Assembly: GCA_042691655.1 (NCBI GenBank)
Contig: CP170506.1
Location: 2,790,001-2,854,000, forward strand
Direction of reading: 5' to 3'
Length of the DNA: 64,000 bases
DNA from: UBA695 sp042691655
Lineage (GTDB): Bacteria; Verrucomicrobiota; Verrucomicrobiia; Chthoniobacterales; Chthoniobacteraceae
Part shown: piece by piece, positions 16,553 through 23,980 of the stretch
Layout of the letters: the number at the start of each line of letters is the position of its first letter
Position numbering within the stretch: the stretch's first letter is position 1
The notes under the pieces: generated by a model
The model's database searches: none
Seen by the model: only the letters and a program-made list of their open reading frames with translations
Told to the model about the DNA's origin: nothing
Translations under genes and position numbers: made by a program

Positions 16553-17385
16553 GGTTGATAGATTTTTACGGAACCGGTGGCGCCGGTGACTTGGATGACA
16601 GCCAGATTTCCCTTGGATGGATCCGTTGGAACGGCGGGAACCCGATTCCCGTGCGTGGGTTGAATACCAAGCTCGATAACATTGGGCACGGCGTCGCCGT
16701 TATTATCCGATATGATCCGAGCGGACCCCTGCGGGCCAAACACAACTACCTTATTAAAGAGATATTTGTACCCGCCGCTCAGCGCTGTCCCGGGCGGGTA
16801 GGCAAACGGCGTGGAGGAGGTGCATTCGTCGTTGCCAAGGCTGTAATCAGAGGCGACGGCGGGGCGGGCCATGGCACCGCTTGAGGGGGGCGTCCCGAAA
16901 TCGCCTAAATGCAGGTTTTCAAACGCCGCCACCTTGCCCAGCGAAGTGAGGAGTTCCCCCTTGCCGTAGTTCGCCGTCCAATGGGTCAATGCGTAGATGT
17001 CGTAGACGCTGGTACCATCGCGCGAGACAAAGGCCGCCAGGGCCACGCGCCCCCCCGCGCTGGCGCTGGCGGGAGTCTGCGGGAAAGCCGTATTCGCGGC
17101 ATCCAGTTCGGCAATCCCCACGAAAACGTACGTGTTATTCGCCACGGCGTAGGTCCGCGCTTCCTGGAGAATTCCGGCGATCTTGTACATCGCGCTCGAA
17201 AAATCACCGTTCGACTTAAACGACGTGACCGCCGGGCCGAGAAACATCGCCATTAAGGACATCAGCGCCATGACCACGAGAAGCTCGGCCAAAGTGAACC
17301 CCCTCATTCGGGAAATCAGGACGCGCCGCCGCCATTTCAGGGCACACGCCGGGCGGAGGTTGCTGGATGAAGCCTGGGGGGGCAT
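16549..17385 (-). CDS. Verru_Chthon cassette protein D (GspH-like prepilin)
   Basis: The first cassette gene codes for 278 residues from 17385; a start at 17307 (MRGFTLAELL) would also give a complete prepilin with a two-residue leader, so the true start is open. MRGFTLAELLVVMALMSLM is followed by MYKIAGILQEARTYAVANNT, the GspH/FimT pattern of a helix leading into 'A...AR..A...N'. The C-terminal end, VIQVTGATGSVKIYQP, resembles that of cassette 3 D (LSGINGSVNVIRKENI). Only 35 bases separate it from the oxidoreductase gene upstream, so it is probably cotranscribed with it. Confidence 0.87.
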   Translation of the reverse strand: MPPQASSSNLRPACALKWRRRVLISRMRGFTLAELLVVMALMSLMAMFLGPAVTSFKSNGDFSSAMYKIAGILQEARTYAVANNTYVFVGIAELDAANTAFPQTPASASAGGRVALAAFVSRDGTSVYDIYALTHWTANYGKGELLTSLGKVAAFENLHLGDFGTPPSSGAMARPAVASDYSLGNDECTSSTPFAYPPGTALSGGYKYLFNKVVVFGPQGSARIISDNNGDAVPNVIELGIQPTHGNRVPAVPTDPSKGNLAVIQVTGATGSVKIYQP

Positions 17386-17420
17386 ATAGCAGGATAAAAA
17401 ATTAACACATTTCCCGGGCG

Positions 17421-18656
17421 CTATCTAGCGTTGGCTTCGAGGATCGAAGGAGGGCCGGAAAAACACTCGTAGTCCGAGAGGGAAACGGTCTGGCCCTTAC
17501 AAGCCCAGGCCACTCCCAGTTCGCTGAAAAGCCGGTTCGATGTAAACGCCCGTTCCATCACCTCATCCAAACCCGCGACCACAGTTTTAACAGAATTTCC
17601 ACTCGCCTCGCGGGTAACGAGACGCGACGGGAAGGCCTGCACGGGCGAGGAATCGTGTGCGCCGTTGACGGCAATCGTCTGGGCCGCTGCGATGCCAAGG
17701 GTGCAAATGAAGGCCGAGGGATCAGCGACCCTCCGGAACACGTGGGACATGAGGGCGTCGCGCAATTCCTGCCAGGAGTCAGACGGGATTTCCTGCCGCA
17801 AGCCATCCACGTCGAGCTGCACCTTGGAGGTGGTCCAACGCAGCGTGCCGCGCGTCCCTTCGATGACGATCTCCGGGTCCACCGTCCCGCTCGAAGCATG
17901 CGTGACGTAAAAGAAAAGCGGCACGCCTTCGCGGGTGAGGATGCGCAGGCAGGCCGTGTCGGGGCTTTCGATTTCGCGAGCGCGGTAAAGCTCGGCCTCG
18001 ATGCTCTGGAGATCGGCGGTTTGCTCAAGCTCCGTTCCCGCCAGAAAGCAGATCATATTCAACTGATGCGCCAGGGCGTTGTTGAACGGGGAATCGAGAA
18101 TCCAGGTATCCCCGCGCCGGAGCCGCCCGGCCCAGTTGTTGCGCTGGTAGTAGGAGTCGAGCCGGGGCCAGAGGCCGCGCGACTTGATGCACTGCAACTC
18201 GCCGATTTTTCCATCGAGGATGGCGCGCTTCATCCAGAAGGTTTCGCGCGCATACATGGTCTGGTAGCCGACGGCAACAAAACGCCCGGTCTCCTGCTCG
18301 CACCGCTGCATGGCGCGCACATCCTGGATGGTGGCCGCCGCCGGTTTTTCCACCAGGACATTGGCCCCGGCGCGCAGGGCATCCATGGTCATGGACGCGT
18401 GGAGATGAATGCCGGTGGGGATGCAGCAGAGGTCGCTCTGGCCCCCCAGCTCATCAAGCATGCTCTGGTAATCCGTATACAGCTTGCACCCCAGGGAGCG
18501 CAATTTGGCGCATTTTTCCGGTACGTCCACCTCGTTGATGACCGTGGCACCAATGATCCGGACCAGCCCCAACGCGCGCTGGCGCATCAGGTCCATGTAG
18601 TGGACCCCGCCATAGCCATCCACTCCGATCAGGCATGCGGTAAGAGGTGTGGGCAT
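17421..18656 (-). CDS. Gfo/Idh/MocA-family oxidoreductase
   Basis: The protein has 411 residues. The N-terminus CLIGVDGYGGVHYMDLM is a Rossmann NAD(P)-binding loop. LVEKPAAATIQDVRAM carries the EKP motif near residue 112, and GGQSDLCCIPTGIHLHASM is the usual segment before it. The C-terminal part is the alpha/beta dimerisation and substrate domain. There is no signal peptide, so it is cytoplasmic. Family members oxidise, epimerise or open sugars and inositols, but this substrate cannot be named. It lies 25 bases after the SGNH esterase and 35 bases before cassette D, an unusual place for a cytoplasmic sugar enzyme. Confidence 0.9.
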   Translation of the reverse strand: MPTPLTACLIGVDGYGGVHYMDLMRQRALGLVRIIGATVINEVDVPEKCAKLRSLGCKLYTDYQSMLDELGGQSDLCCIPTGIHLHASMTMDALRAGANVLVEKPAAATIQDVRAMQRCEQETGRFVAVGYQTMYARETFWMKRAILDGKIGELQCIKSRGLWPRLDSYYQRNNWAGRLRRGDTWILDSPFNNALAHQLNMICFLAGTELEQTADLQSIEAELYRAREIESPDTACLRILTREGVPLFFYVTHASSGTVDPEIVIEGTRGTLRWTTSKVQLDVDGLRQEIPSDSWQELRDALMSHVFRRVADPSAFICTLGIAAAQTIAVNGAHDSSPVQAFPSRLVTREASGNSVKTVVAGLDEVMERAFTSNRLFSELGVAWACKGQTVSLSDYECFSGPPSILEANAR

Positions 18657-18681
18657 AGGACTGGAAACGTGTGTTTACTGA

Positions 18682-19398
18682 TTACTTGAGGGCGGCTTTC
18701 AGGCGCGGATCGATGCGCGCCATCTCGGCAACCACGATCCCCGCGATGATCCGAGCGCCTTTTTCCGTAAAGTGGGTGCGATCAGTTTGCGAGGCGGTGA
18801 TACCATCGACGCCACTGTCCCCCATCGGCTCAAAGGCGTCGCCGCTACGTTCGTAGAGGTCCACCACAGGGACGTTCAGCTCATGGGCGACGCGTTTGAC
18901 GGAGTCGGCGTACGGCTTAAGTTCGCCGGTAAGCTTGCCCTCGGGGCTGAACATCAAGCGGTGCGGCGGGGTAACAAGGATGGGGGTCGCGCCAACCTCG
19001 CGGGCTTCTTTCACATAACGGCGAAGGTATTCGGCAAAGTCGGTGGCAGCGTCGGTCGATTCCGGCTGACCTTTGGCGTGGGAATCATTGTGGCCAAACT
19101 GGATGAAGATGAAATCGGGCTTCGCGGCGAGGGCCTTTTCCCAGTTGCCTGTTTCAAGGAACGTCTTCGTGCTGCGTCCGCCCACGGCTAGGTTCATCAG
19201 CTTGGTGGAAGGCTGAAGCGAATCGCGAAGCACCTGCCCCCACCCCCGTTTGATGTTCGTGGTGGCATAATCACAGACGGTGGAATCGCCAATAGTGACT
19301 AACGTTAAATTATTGGAGGCCTCCGCCGCGAGGGTGGGTTGGGCGGGAATCAGCAGGGCTACAGCCACCGCACAGAGAGAGATAAGAGAGGTTTTCAT
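18682..19398 (-). CDS. Secreted SGNH/GDSL esterase, rhamnogalacturonan acetylesterase-like (CE12)
   Basis: The protein has 238 residues with a signal peptide ending about AQPTLAAEA. The SGNH blocks are all present: TIGDSTVCDY (nucleophile Ser), a block II Gly in NLAVGGRSTKTF, FGHNDSHAKGQPE (block III Asn) and TDRTHFTEKGA (Asp and His). The GDSTV, FGHND and PHRLMF patterns are those of CE12 rhamnogalacturonan and pectin acetylesterases. It is the likely first gene of an operon with the oxidoreductase and cassette D-B-C-A. A TAACGTTA site lies about 65 bases upstream and a second one inside the gene near codon 31-33. Confidence 0.9.
   Translation of the reverse strand: MKTSLISLCAVAVALLIPAQPTLAAEASNNLTLVTIGDSTVCDYATTNIKRGWGQVLRDSLQPSTKLMNLAVGGRSTKTFLETGNWEKALAAKPDFIFIQFGHNDSHAKGQPESTDAATDFAEYLRRYVKEAREVGATPILVTPPHRLMFSPEGKLTGELKPYADSVKRVAHELNVPVVDLYERSGDAFEPMGDSGVDGITASQTDRTHFTEKGARIIAGIVVAEMARIDPRLKAALK
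19300..19307. promoter_or_regulatory. Intragenic TAACGTTA operator core
   Basis: This exact copy of the palindromic core falls in the 5' coding part of the SGNH esterase, 161 bases from the upstream copy at 19461. Paired sites at such spacing are typical of LacI-family repression loops. It also encodes ordinary residues, so chance cannot be excluded. Confidence 0.42.
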
Positions 19399-19459
19399 GA
19401 GTGGAGGAGAATTCTACGGAGCGTTAGATGAATCCGGCGCTTATTATTTGGAACGCGTC

Positions 19460-19469
19460 ATAACGTTAT
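19460..19469. promoter_or_regulatory. Operator upstream of the SGNH-cassette operon
   Basis: ATAACGTTAT is a perfect 10-bp palindrome in the AT-rich leader of the minus-strand esterase gene. A related imperfect site (CTAACGGTA) follows at 19472-19480. The core equals that of the 7030 palindrome and of the site before lacI. It probably binds the LacI regulator made by the neighbouring gene. Confidence 0.6.
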
Positions 19470-19518
19470 CACTAACGGTATTCTCCGCAACGTTTTTTGT
19501 TAGAATATTTATGGGGCC

Positions 19519-19550
19519 AAAAAAAGAGGGAAACGGAAACGTTTCCCTCT
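19519..19550 (-). terminator. Rho-independent terminator of lacI
   Basis: On the minus strand an 11-bp perfect stem (AGAGGGAAACG with CGTTTCCCTCT), a four-base loop and seven T residues follow the lacI stop by about 58 bases. A second GC-rich hairpin (CCGGAGGC/GCCTCCGG) lies between the stop and this stem. Confidence 0.85.
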
Positions 19551-19607
19551 GAAAAAGATTTCTCGCCCGGAGGCGCTCGCCTCCGGAGCAGCGGAGCCGA
19601 ATGGCCC

Positions 19608-20594
19608 CTAGGATTTACGAACCGGCCCCGTGGACTTGCGGATCAGCAACTTCCCGGGAACGATCAGCTTAAAGGGCAGTTTAAGGAGTTCCAGCGGCTG
19701 AAAAATGAGCAAATCGACCCCCATGTGCCCCAGCTGAGCCCAATTCGGCGCGTAGGTGGTGATCACTTCGTTCCCGGGCTCCTCCCCGGTGTTTTCCAGG
19801 TTATCGAACCCGGCAATGCTGATTTCTTCGGGAACCCGAAGCCCTTGCTCGGTCAGCTGCTGTTTGATATCGATGGCCAGCGAGTCGGAGCTGCATACTA
19901 CCCCGGTCGACTTCAGAATGTACGGCATAATATCCGCCAGGTTGCCCCCCTGCTTATTGAAAACCGTCACCGGCTTGAGGCCGTTCTGGATCATGGCCAG
20001 CGCATACCCTTCGGAGCGAACGCGGAAAATCTCGGTGAGTGCCCCCTGATCCTGCCCCGCGAAAACAATGTCTCGGTGCCCCAGGTCCAGCAAGTGCTGG
20101 GTGGCCAGGCGGGCACCTTCCTGATTGTCGGCGGTAACGCAAGGAATATTCAGCCCGGCGATAAAGCTACTCACCGCCACGGTGGGCAGACTGCTGAAAT
20201 TGGCCGCGGTCTCCACGGTATAGCGGCCCAGGAGAAAAGCGGCGTCGATGGTCTTGTTTTTAACGGAGACCGGATTGTCGCCGGGTTTGAGAACCTGCAC
20301 GACGACCTCGATCTGGTGCTTCCGGCATTCCTCCTCGATGGACATGAAGATCTGTTTGCTGACCCCTGAATTCAGCACGGAAGACATGGCGTCATCCTGG
20401 CACATGAAGAGCCCGGCCCGCTTGACAAATGATTTACCCGTTTGCGCGGGGATCTTGGTGTAGCCGAGATCAACGGCCTTCGAAATGATCCGGTCCTTGG
20501 TGGCCTGGGAAAGATCAGGGTGGTTCCTGAGCGCGCGGGAAACCGTCATCACCGAGACCCCGAGTTCATCGGCGATTGTTTTTTGATTTACCAT
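19608..20594 (-). CDS. LacI-family transcriptional regulator
   Basis: The start at 20594 places MVNQKTIADELGVSVMTVSR at the N-terminus, as in the family; 17 extra upstream residues are possible but atypical. The HTH and hinge helix (LRNHPDLSQATKDRI, VDLGYTKIPAQTGKS) precede a periplasmic-binding-protein-like sugar sensor, with typical segments PTVAVSSFIAGLNIPCVTAD, HLLDLGHRDIVFAGQ and GVVCSSDSLAIDIKQQL. The protein has 328 residues. A TAACGTTA palindrome lies 37 bases before the start, so it probably represses itself. It diverges from the PEP-CTERM gene and sits just upstream of the esterase-cassette operon, the likely targets. Confidence 0.93.
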   Translation of the reverse strand: MVNQKTIADELGVSVMTVSRALRNHPDLSQATKDRIISKAVDLGYTKIPAQTGKSFVKRAGLFMCQDDAMSSVLNSGVSKQIFMSIEEECRKHQIEVVVQVLKPGDNPVSVKNKTIDAAFLLGRYTVETAANFSSLPTVAVSSFIAGLNIPCVTADNQEGARLATQHLLDLGHRDIVFAGQDQGALTEIFRVRSEGYALAMIQNGLKPVTVFNKQGGNLADIMPYILKSTGVVCSSDSLAIDIKQQLTEQGLRVPEEISIAGFDNLENTGEEPGNEVITTYAPNWAQLGHMGVDLLIFQPLELLKLPFKLIVPGKLLIRKSTGPVRKS

Positions 20595-20880
20595 CTTTGA
20601 GACATAGCCTGATCGCATTTTCAAAACAAATAACGTTACTCGCAATAGGATGCAATTTTAAAGCGCGGTAATTTTAAGCTCAGAAAAAAGTTCCAGGGAC
20701 CTCACTTTCCCACATTTTGGCCTCATTCGGCCCATTCCGAGCTGATTTTCGCTCAAAACAAGCACCCACCCTCAATATATAACGGGATAATTAACGTATA
20801 AATATCTTGATTCGTGGAGTTATCGGTGCCATTTTCGCGGCGACCCTTAAAAACCCCAAACCATCGAAAGGACTGAAGCT
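20595..20880. promoter_or_regulatory. Divergent lacI / PEP-CTERM promoter region with operator
   Basis: TAACGTTA lies at 20631-20638 (within AATAACGTTACT) close to lacI. A half-site-like TTAACGTA at 20791-20798 sits in the AT-rich stretch ahead of the PEP-CTERM gene, and a GAAAGGAC ribosome-binding site lies about 10 bases before its ATG. The arrangement suggests common control of both genes by LacI. Confidence 0.55.
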
Positions 20881-23790
20881 ATGTCCCGCCTCTCACCCCG
20901 CTATACCTCCCACCAATTCGCATCTGCCGTCGCCGTATCGCTATCCCTGCTGGGATCCCTGTCAACAAACGCCGCCACCCTGACATGGAATGGCACCAGC
21001 ACCGATTTCGAGAGCGCCACCAACTGGGGCGGCACTGCCCCGACCAGCGATCTCACCACCAACATCGCCCTGTTCACCGGCGCCGTAACCGGCAACGCCC
21101 CCACGATCACCGTCTCCCGTTCCATCAGCGGGCTGGATTTCGAATCCGCCGGATGGACGCTCGGCGGCAGCAGCGGGAAGGTGCTCACCATCGGTGCCAG
21201 CGGCATCGTGAGCGTGGGCTCGGGCACGAACACCATCAGCGCCAATGTGGCCGTGGGCGCTGCGCAAACGTGGAGCATTTCCGCAGGCAATACGCTGCTG
21301 GTTAGCGGCACGCTGACGGGGTCCTCTGCCCTGACGCTCGGCGGCACGGGCACCCTCGTCCTCGGGGCATCCAATTCCTACGCCGGAGCGGTCGCGGTGA
21401 ACTCGGGCACGTTGCGCCTGGGATCCAGCCAGACCTTTTCTTCCACCGTCACCATTGGGGGTGGAAGCTCGACAGCAGTGTTAGACCTCGCAGCCTATAA
21501 ACTCACCTTGGGCACGGGAAAAACACTGACGATCAACTCCAGCGGCACACTGCTTCTCTCCAATACCACCTCGGGCGTCACTTCGGGTATCGTTGGTAAT
21601 GTCGCGGTTAATAGTGGCGGCATCATCCAAGTGACCAATAACGTCAACTCGAATGCAGCGAACAATATTTACGGTGACGTAACTCTGAATTCCGGAGCGA
21701 CGATATCCTCCAACAGCACCACCGCCAATGGAGCCACCGGCTATCTGGGACGTATCACCATTACGGGCAACTTCACGGCCAACGCGGGCAGCACCATCGC
21801 CACGAACGAAAACGGCTTTTTGATCTTCACCGGCACCAATGTTTATATTGATTCGGGGGTAACGCTCGCCAAAGGCGTCATTGCAGGCCGCACGGCGGTC
21901 AATATGCTGACCTTTGCGAAGGGGAGCGGCACTCAGACCCTGACCTCCAATTCGGCGCTGGACTCGGTCTTTGTCCGCGATCTCGAGTCGGTAGGGTCCA
22001 ACGCCACCACAATCCTCAACGTCGGCGCGATCTCGGGCGGCAATATCGGGCAGCTCTATATCAACAACATCGATCCAAATTCCACGACGACCGTACGGCT
22101 TGCCAATAACCTGACGGTGATCGCAGGCAAGGGCATCATTAACCAGAATACTGGCAGCACCAGCGGTAGCAATGCGGCCGTCGCATTCGACCTTAATGGC
22201 TACACCTACGATGCCAGCGCGGCCAGTACAGGGTGGGCTCCCAACACCACGGGCACTGTCACAGCCAGCCCTTGGACCATCCTCTCCACCAGCGGCACGG
22301 GCACGTTCCGGGCCAGTTCCTTCACGCTCACCGGCACCTCGACGGACGTCACCATCGGCAGCAATGTGATATTCGAAGCCACCGCCTCCGGCAGCACCAC
22401 CGACCTTGGCATCAAGACAGGCGGCACTGGCACCATTGCCGCGACCTCCACCTTCCTCTTCGCCGCGGGCGGCAACCATTACCTCAAGAGCACCAATAAT
22501 CGGACGATAGGCAACCTGGTCGTGGGCAACGCCTCGACTTCCTCGACCCTCTCGCTCAGCAGCGCCATCACCACCGGCAGCGGCAGCTCAGTGACCGTGA
22601 AAGACGGTTCCGAACTGGCCACTGGCTCGTATAACCTGACCACAACCGGCGCGGTAAATATCGGCGATGCTAAAATCTCTGGTAACGGCACGGGGACCTT
22701 CTCCGTCGCGGGCACCATCACCGCGACAGGCGCTGGCAACGCGACCATCAGCGCGCCGATTGCGCTGACAGGCACAGGCAGCAGCCAGGAGATCGCGGTC
22801 ACCAATGCCACGGCAAACCTCACGATTTCCGGCGCGATTAGCGGCGCCGCCAAGGGCATTACCAAAACAGGCGCGGGCGCGGCCACGCTCACCGGCGTCA
22901 GCACCTACACCGGCGCGACGATCATCGACGCAGGCATCTTGTCAGTGAACGGATCGCTCGCCTCCTCTAGCGCCGTCAATATCCACAGTGGCGCAACCTT
23001 GAGTGGCAGCGGCACCGTGGGAGGCACCGTGATTGGCACCAGCGCCACCATCAACGGTAACGGCTTGACCTTGGGCGCCACCACGCTCTACGGCACCAGC
23101 ACAGTCAACGGCTACAATATCGCCAGCAGCGTGACAGTGGCAGGCGGCACCACCACATTGAGTGGCACGACCAAATCCACCAATGCACTTTCGGTTGCCG
23201 CGGGAGCCACGTTGAGCGCCAACGGCACCATTGATGGAAGCGCCAACGTCAGCGGCTTACTCAAAGGTAACAGCACGGTGACCGGCAACCTCGCGCTGAC
23301 CAGCGGCACGCTGGCTCCCGGCAACAGCCCCGGCATCACGACGGTAACGGGCGACTTCACCACGGACGCCTTATCCACCCTCGTGGCGGAAGTGAGCGGA
23401 ACGGTGGCGGGAACCTCCTATGATCAAGTGAAGGTGAGCGGGGTCGTCACCCTGGCCGGTACGCTGGACCTTTCCACGCTGAGCGGCTTGACCATGGGCT
23501 CCACGATTACGCTGATCGACAACATCGGCAGCGGCACCACGACGGGATACTTTTCCACGATCATCACCAGCGGCTCCACCTACACCGTCACATCGAACTC
23601 CAACTATACGTTCACCGCGGGCGGCACCGAATACCTCTTGAGCTACAACGCGTCCAGCGCCGAGAGTGGCAGCAGCTTCAACGACGTAACCCTGACCGTG
23701 GTTCCCGAACCCGGCACGTGGGCGATGCTGGTGGGGGGCATTGGCATGCTCGCCTTTAGCCAACGGCTGCGCCGCCGCGCCAACGTGTAG
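20881..23790 (+). CDS. PEP-CTERM protein with autotransporter-type beta-strand repeats
   Basis: The protein has 969 residues with an N-terminal signal (AVAVSLSLLGSLSTNA). Thr/Ser/Gly-rich repeats follow, including the autotransporter-associated strand repeat GITKTGAGAATLTGVSTYTG and TLGGTGTLVLGASNSYAG. The C-terminus is a PEP-CTERM signal: VPEPGTWAMLVGGIGMLAFS, then QRLRRRANV, that is the PEP motif, a hydrophobic helix and basic tail recognised by exosortase/archaeosortase-type enzymes. It is probably a surface or exopolysaccharide-matrix protein. It has no beta-barrel translocator domain, so it is not a true autotransporter. The last 250 residues closely resemble those of the 54204 gene. It is divergent from lacI and followed by a strong hairpin. 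Confidence 0.92.
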   Translation: MSRLSPRYTSHQFASAVAVSLSLLGSLSTNAATLTWNGTSTDFESATNWGGTAPTSDLTTNIALFTGAVTGNAPTITVSRSISGLDFESAGWTLGGSSGKVLTIGASGIVSVGSGTNTISANVAVGAAQTWSISAGNTLLVSGTLTGSSALTLGGTGTLVLGASNSYAGAVAVNSGTLRLGSSQTFSSTVTIGGGSSTAVLDLAAYKLTLGTGKTLTINSSGTLLLSNTTSGVTSGIVGNVAVNSGGIIQVTNNVNSNAANNIYGDVTLNSGATISSNSTTANGATGYLGRITITGNFTANAGSTIATNENGFLIFTGTNVYIDSGVTLAKGVIAGRTAVNMLTFAKGSGTQTLTSNSALDSVFVRDLESVGSNATTILNVGAISGGNIGQLYINNIDPNSTTTVRLANNLTVIAGKGIINQNTGSTSGSNAAVAFDLNGYTYDASAASTGWAPNTTGTVTASPWTILSTSGTGTFRASSFTLTGTSTDVTIGSNVIFEATASGSTTDLGIKTGGTGTIAATSTFLFAAGGNHYLKSTNNRTIGNLVVGNASTSSTLSLSSAITTGSGSSVTVKDGSELATGSYNLTTTGAVNIGDAKISGNGTGTFSVAGTITATGAGNATISAPIALTGTGSSQEIAVTNATANLTISGAISGAAKGITKTGAGAATLTGVSTYTGATIIDAGILSVNGSLASSSAVNIHSGATLSGSGTVGGTVIGTSATINGNGLTLGATTLYGTSTVNGYNIASSVTVAGGTTTLSGTTKSTNALSVAAGATLSANGTIDGSANVSGLLKGNSTVTGNLALTSGTLAPGNSPGITTVTGDFTTDALSTLVAEVSGTVAGTSYDQVKVSGVVTLAGTLDLSTLSGLTMGSTITLIDNIGSGTTTGYFSTIITSGSTYTVTSNSNYTFTAGGTEYLLSYNASSAESGSSFNDVTLTVVPEPGTWAMLVGGIGMLAFSQRLRRRANV

Positions 23791-23853
23791 GCCATCGGTT
23801 CCTTAACAGACTGCTAAATTTAAAAACGGTCGTCGGCTGACGATGAAAGCTGT

Positions 23854-23893
23854 AAACAGCCGTTATGGAGAGCTACATTCATAACGGCTGTTT
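23854..23893 (+). terminator. Hairpin terminator after the PEP-CTERM gene
   Basis: AACAGCCGTTATG (23855-23867) and CATAACGGCTGTT (23880-23892) form a 13-bp perfect stem with a 12-base loop, 64 bases after the stop. Outer bases GATGAAA and TTTCATC can extend it. The T-run after it is only four bases, so it may act in both directions. Confidence 0.7.
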
Positions 23894-23980
23894 TCATCCC
23901 CCTCCTTTGGTTGTTTTCTCCCCGCAAAGGGGCATCTTTCACTGAGAATCCTTGATTGCCCAAACCATTACGTCCTTCCG

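Noticed and set aside
21481..22479. A 332-codon minus-strand frame inside the PEP-CTERM gene
   Set aside because: It mirrors the repetitive Thr/Gly/Ser codons of the sense gene and shows no domain.
20881..23790. True autotransporter (type V secretion) for the strand-repeat proteins
   Set aside because: No C-terminal beta-barrel is present; the C-terminus is a PEP-CTERM helix and basic tail, pointing to exosortase-type sorting.
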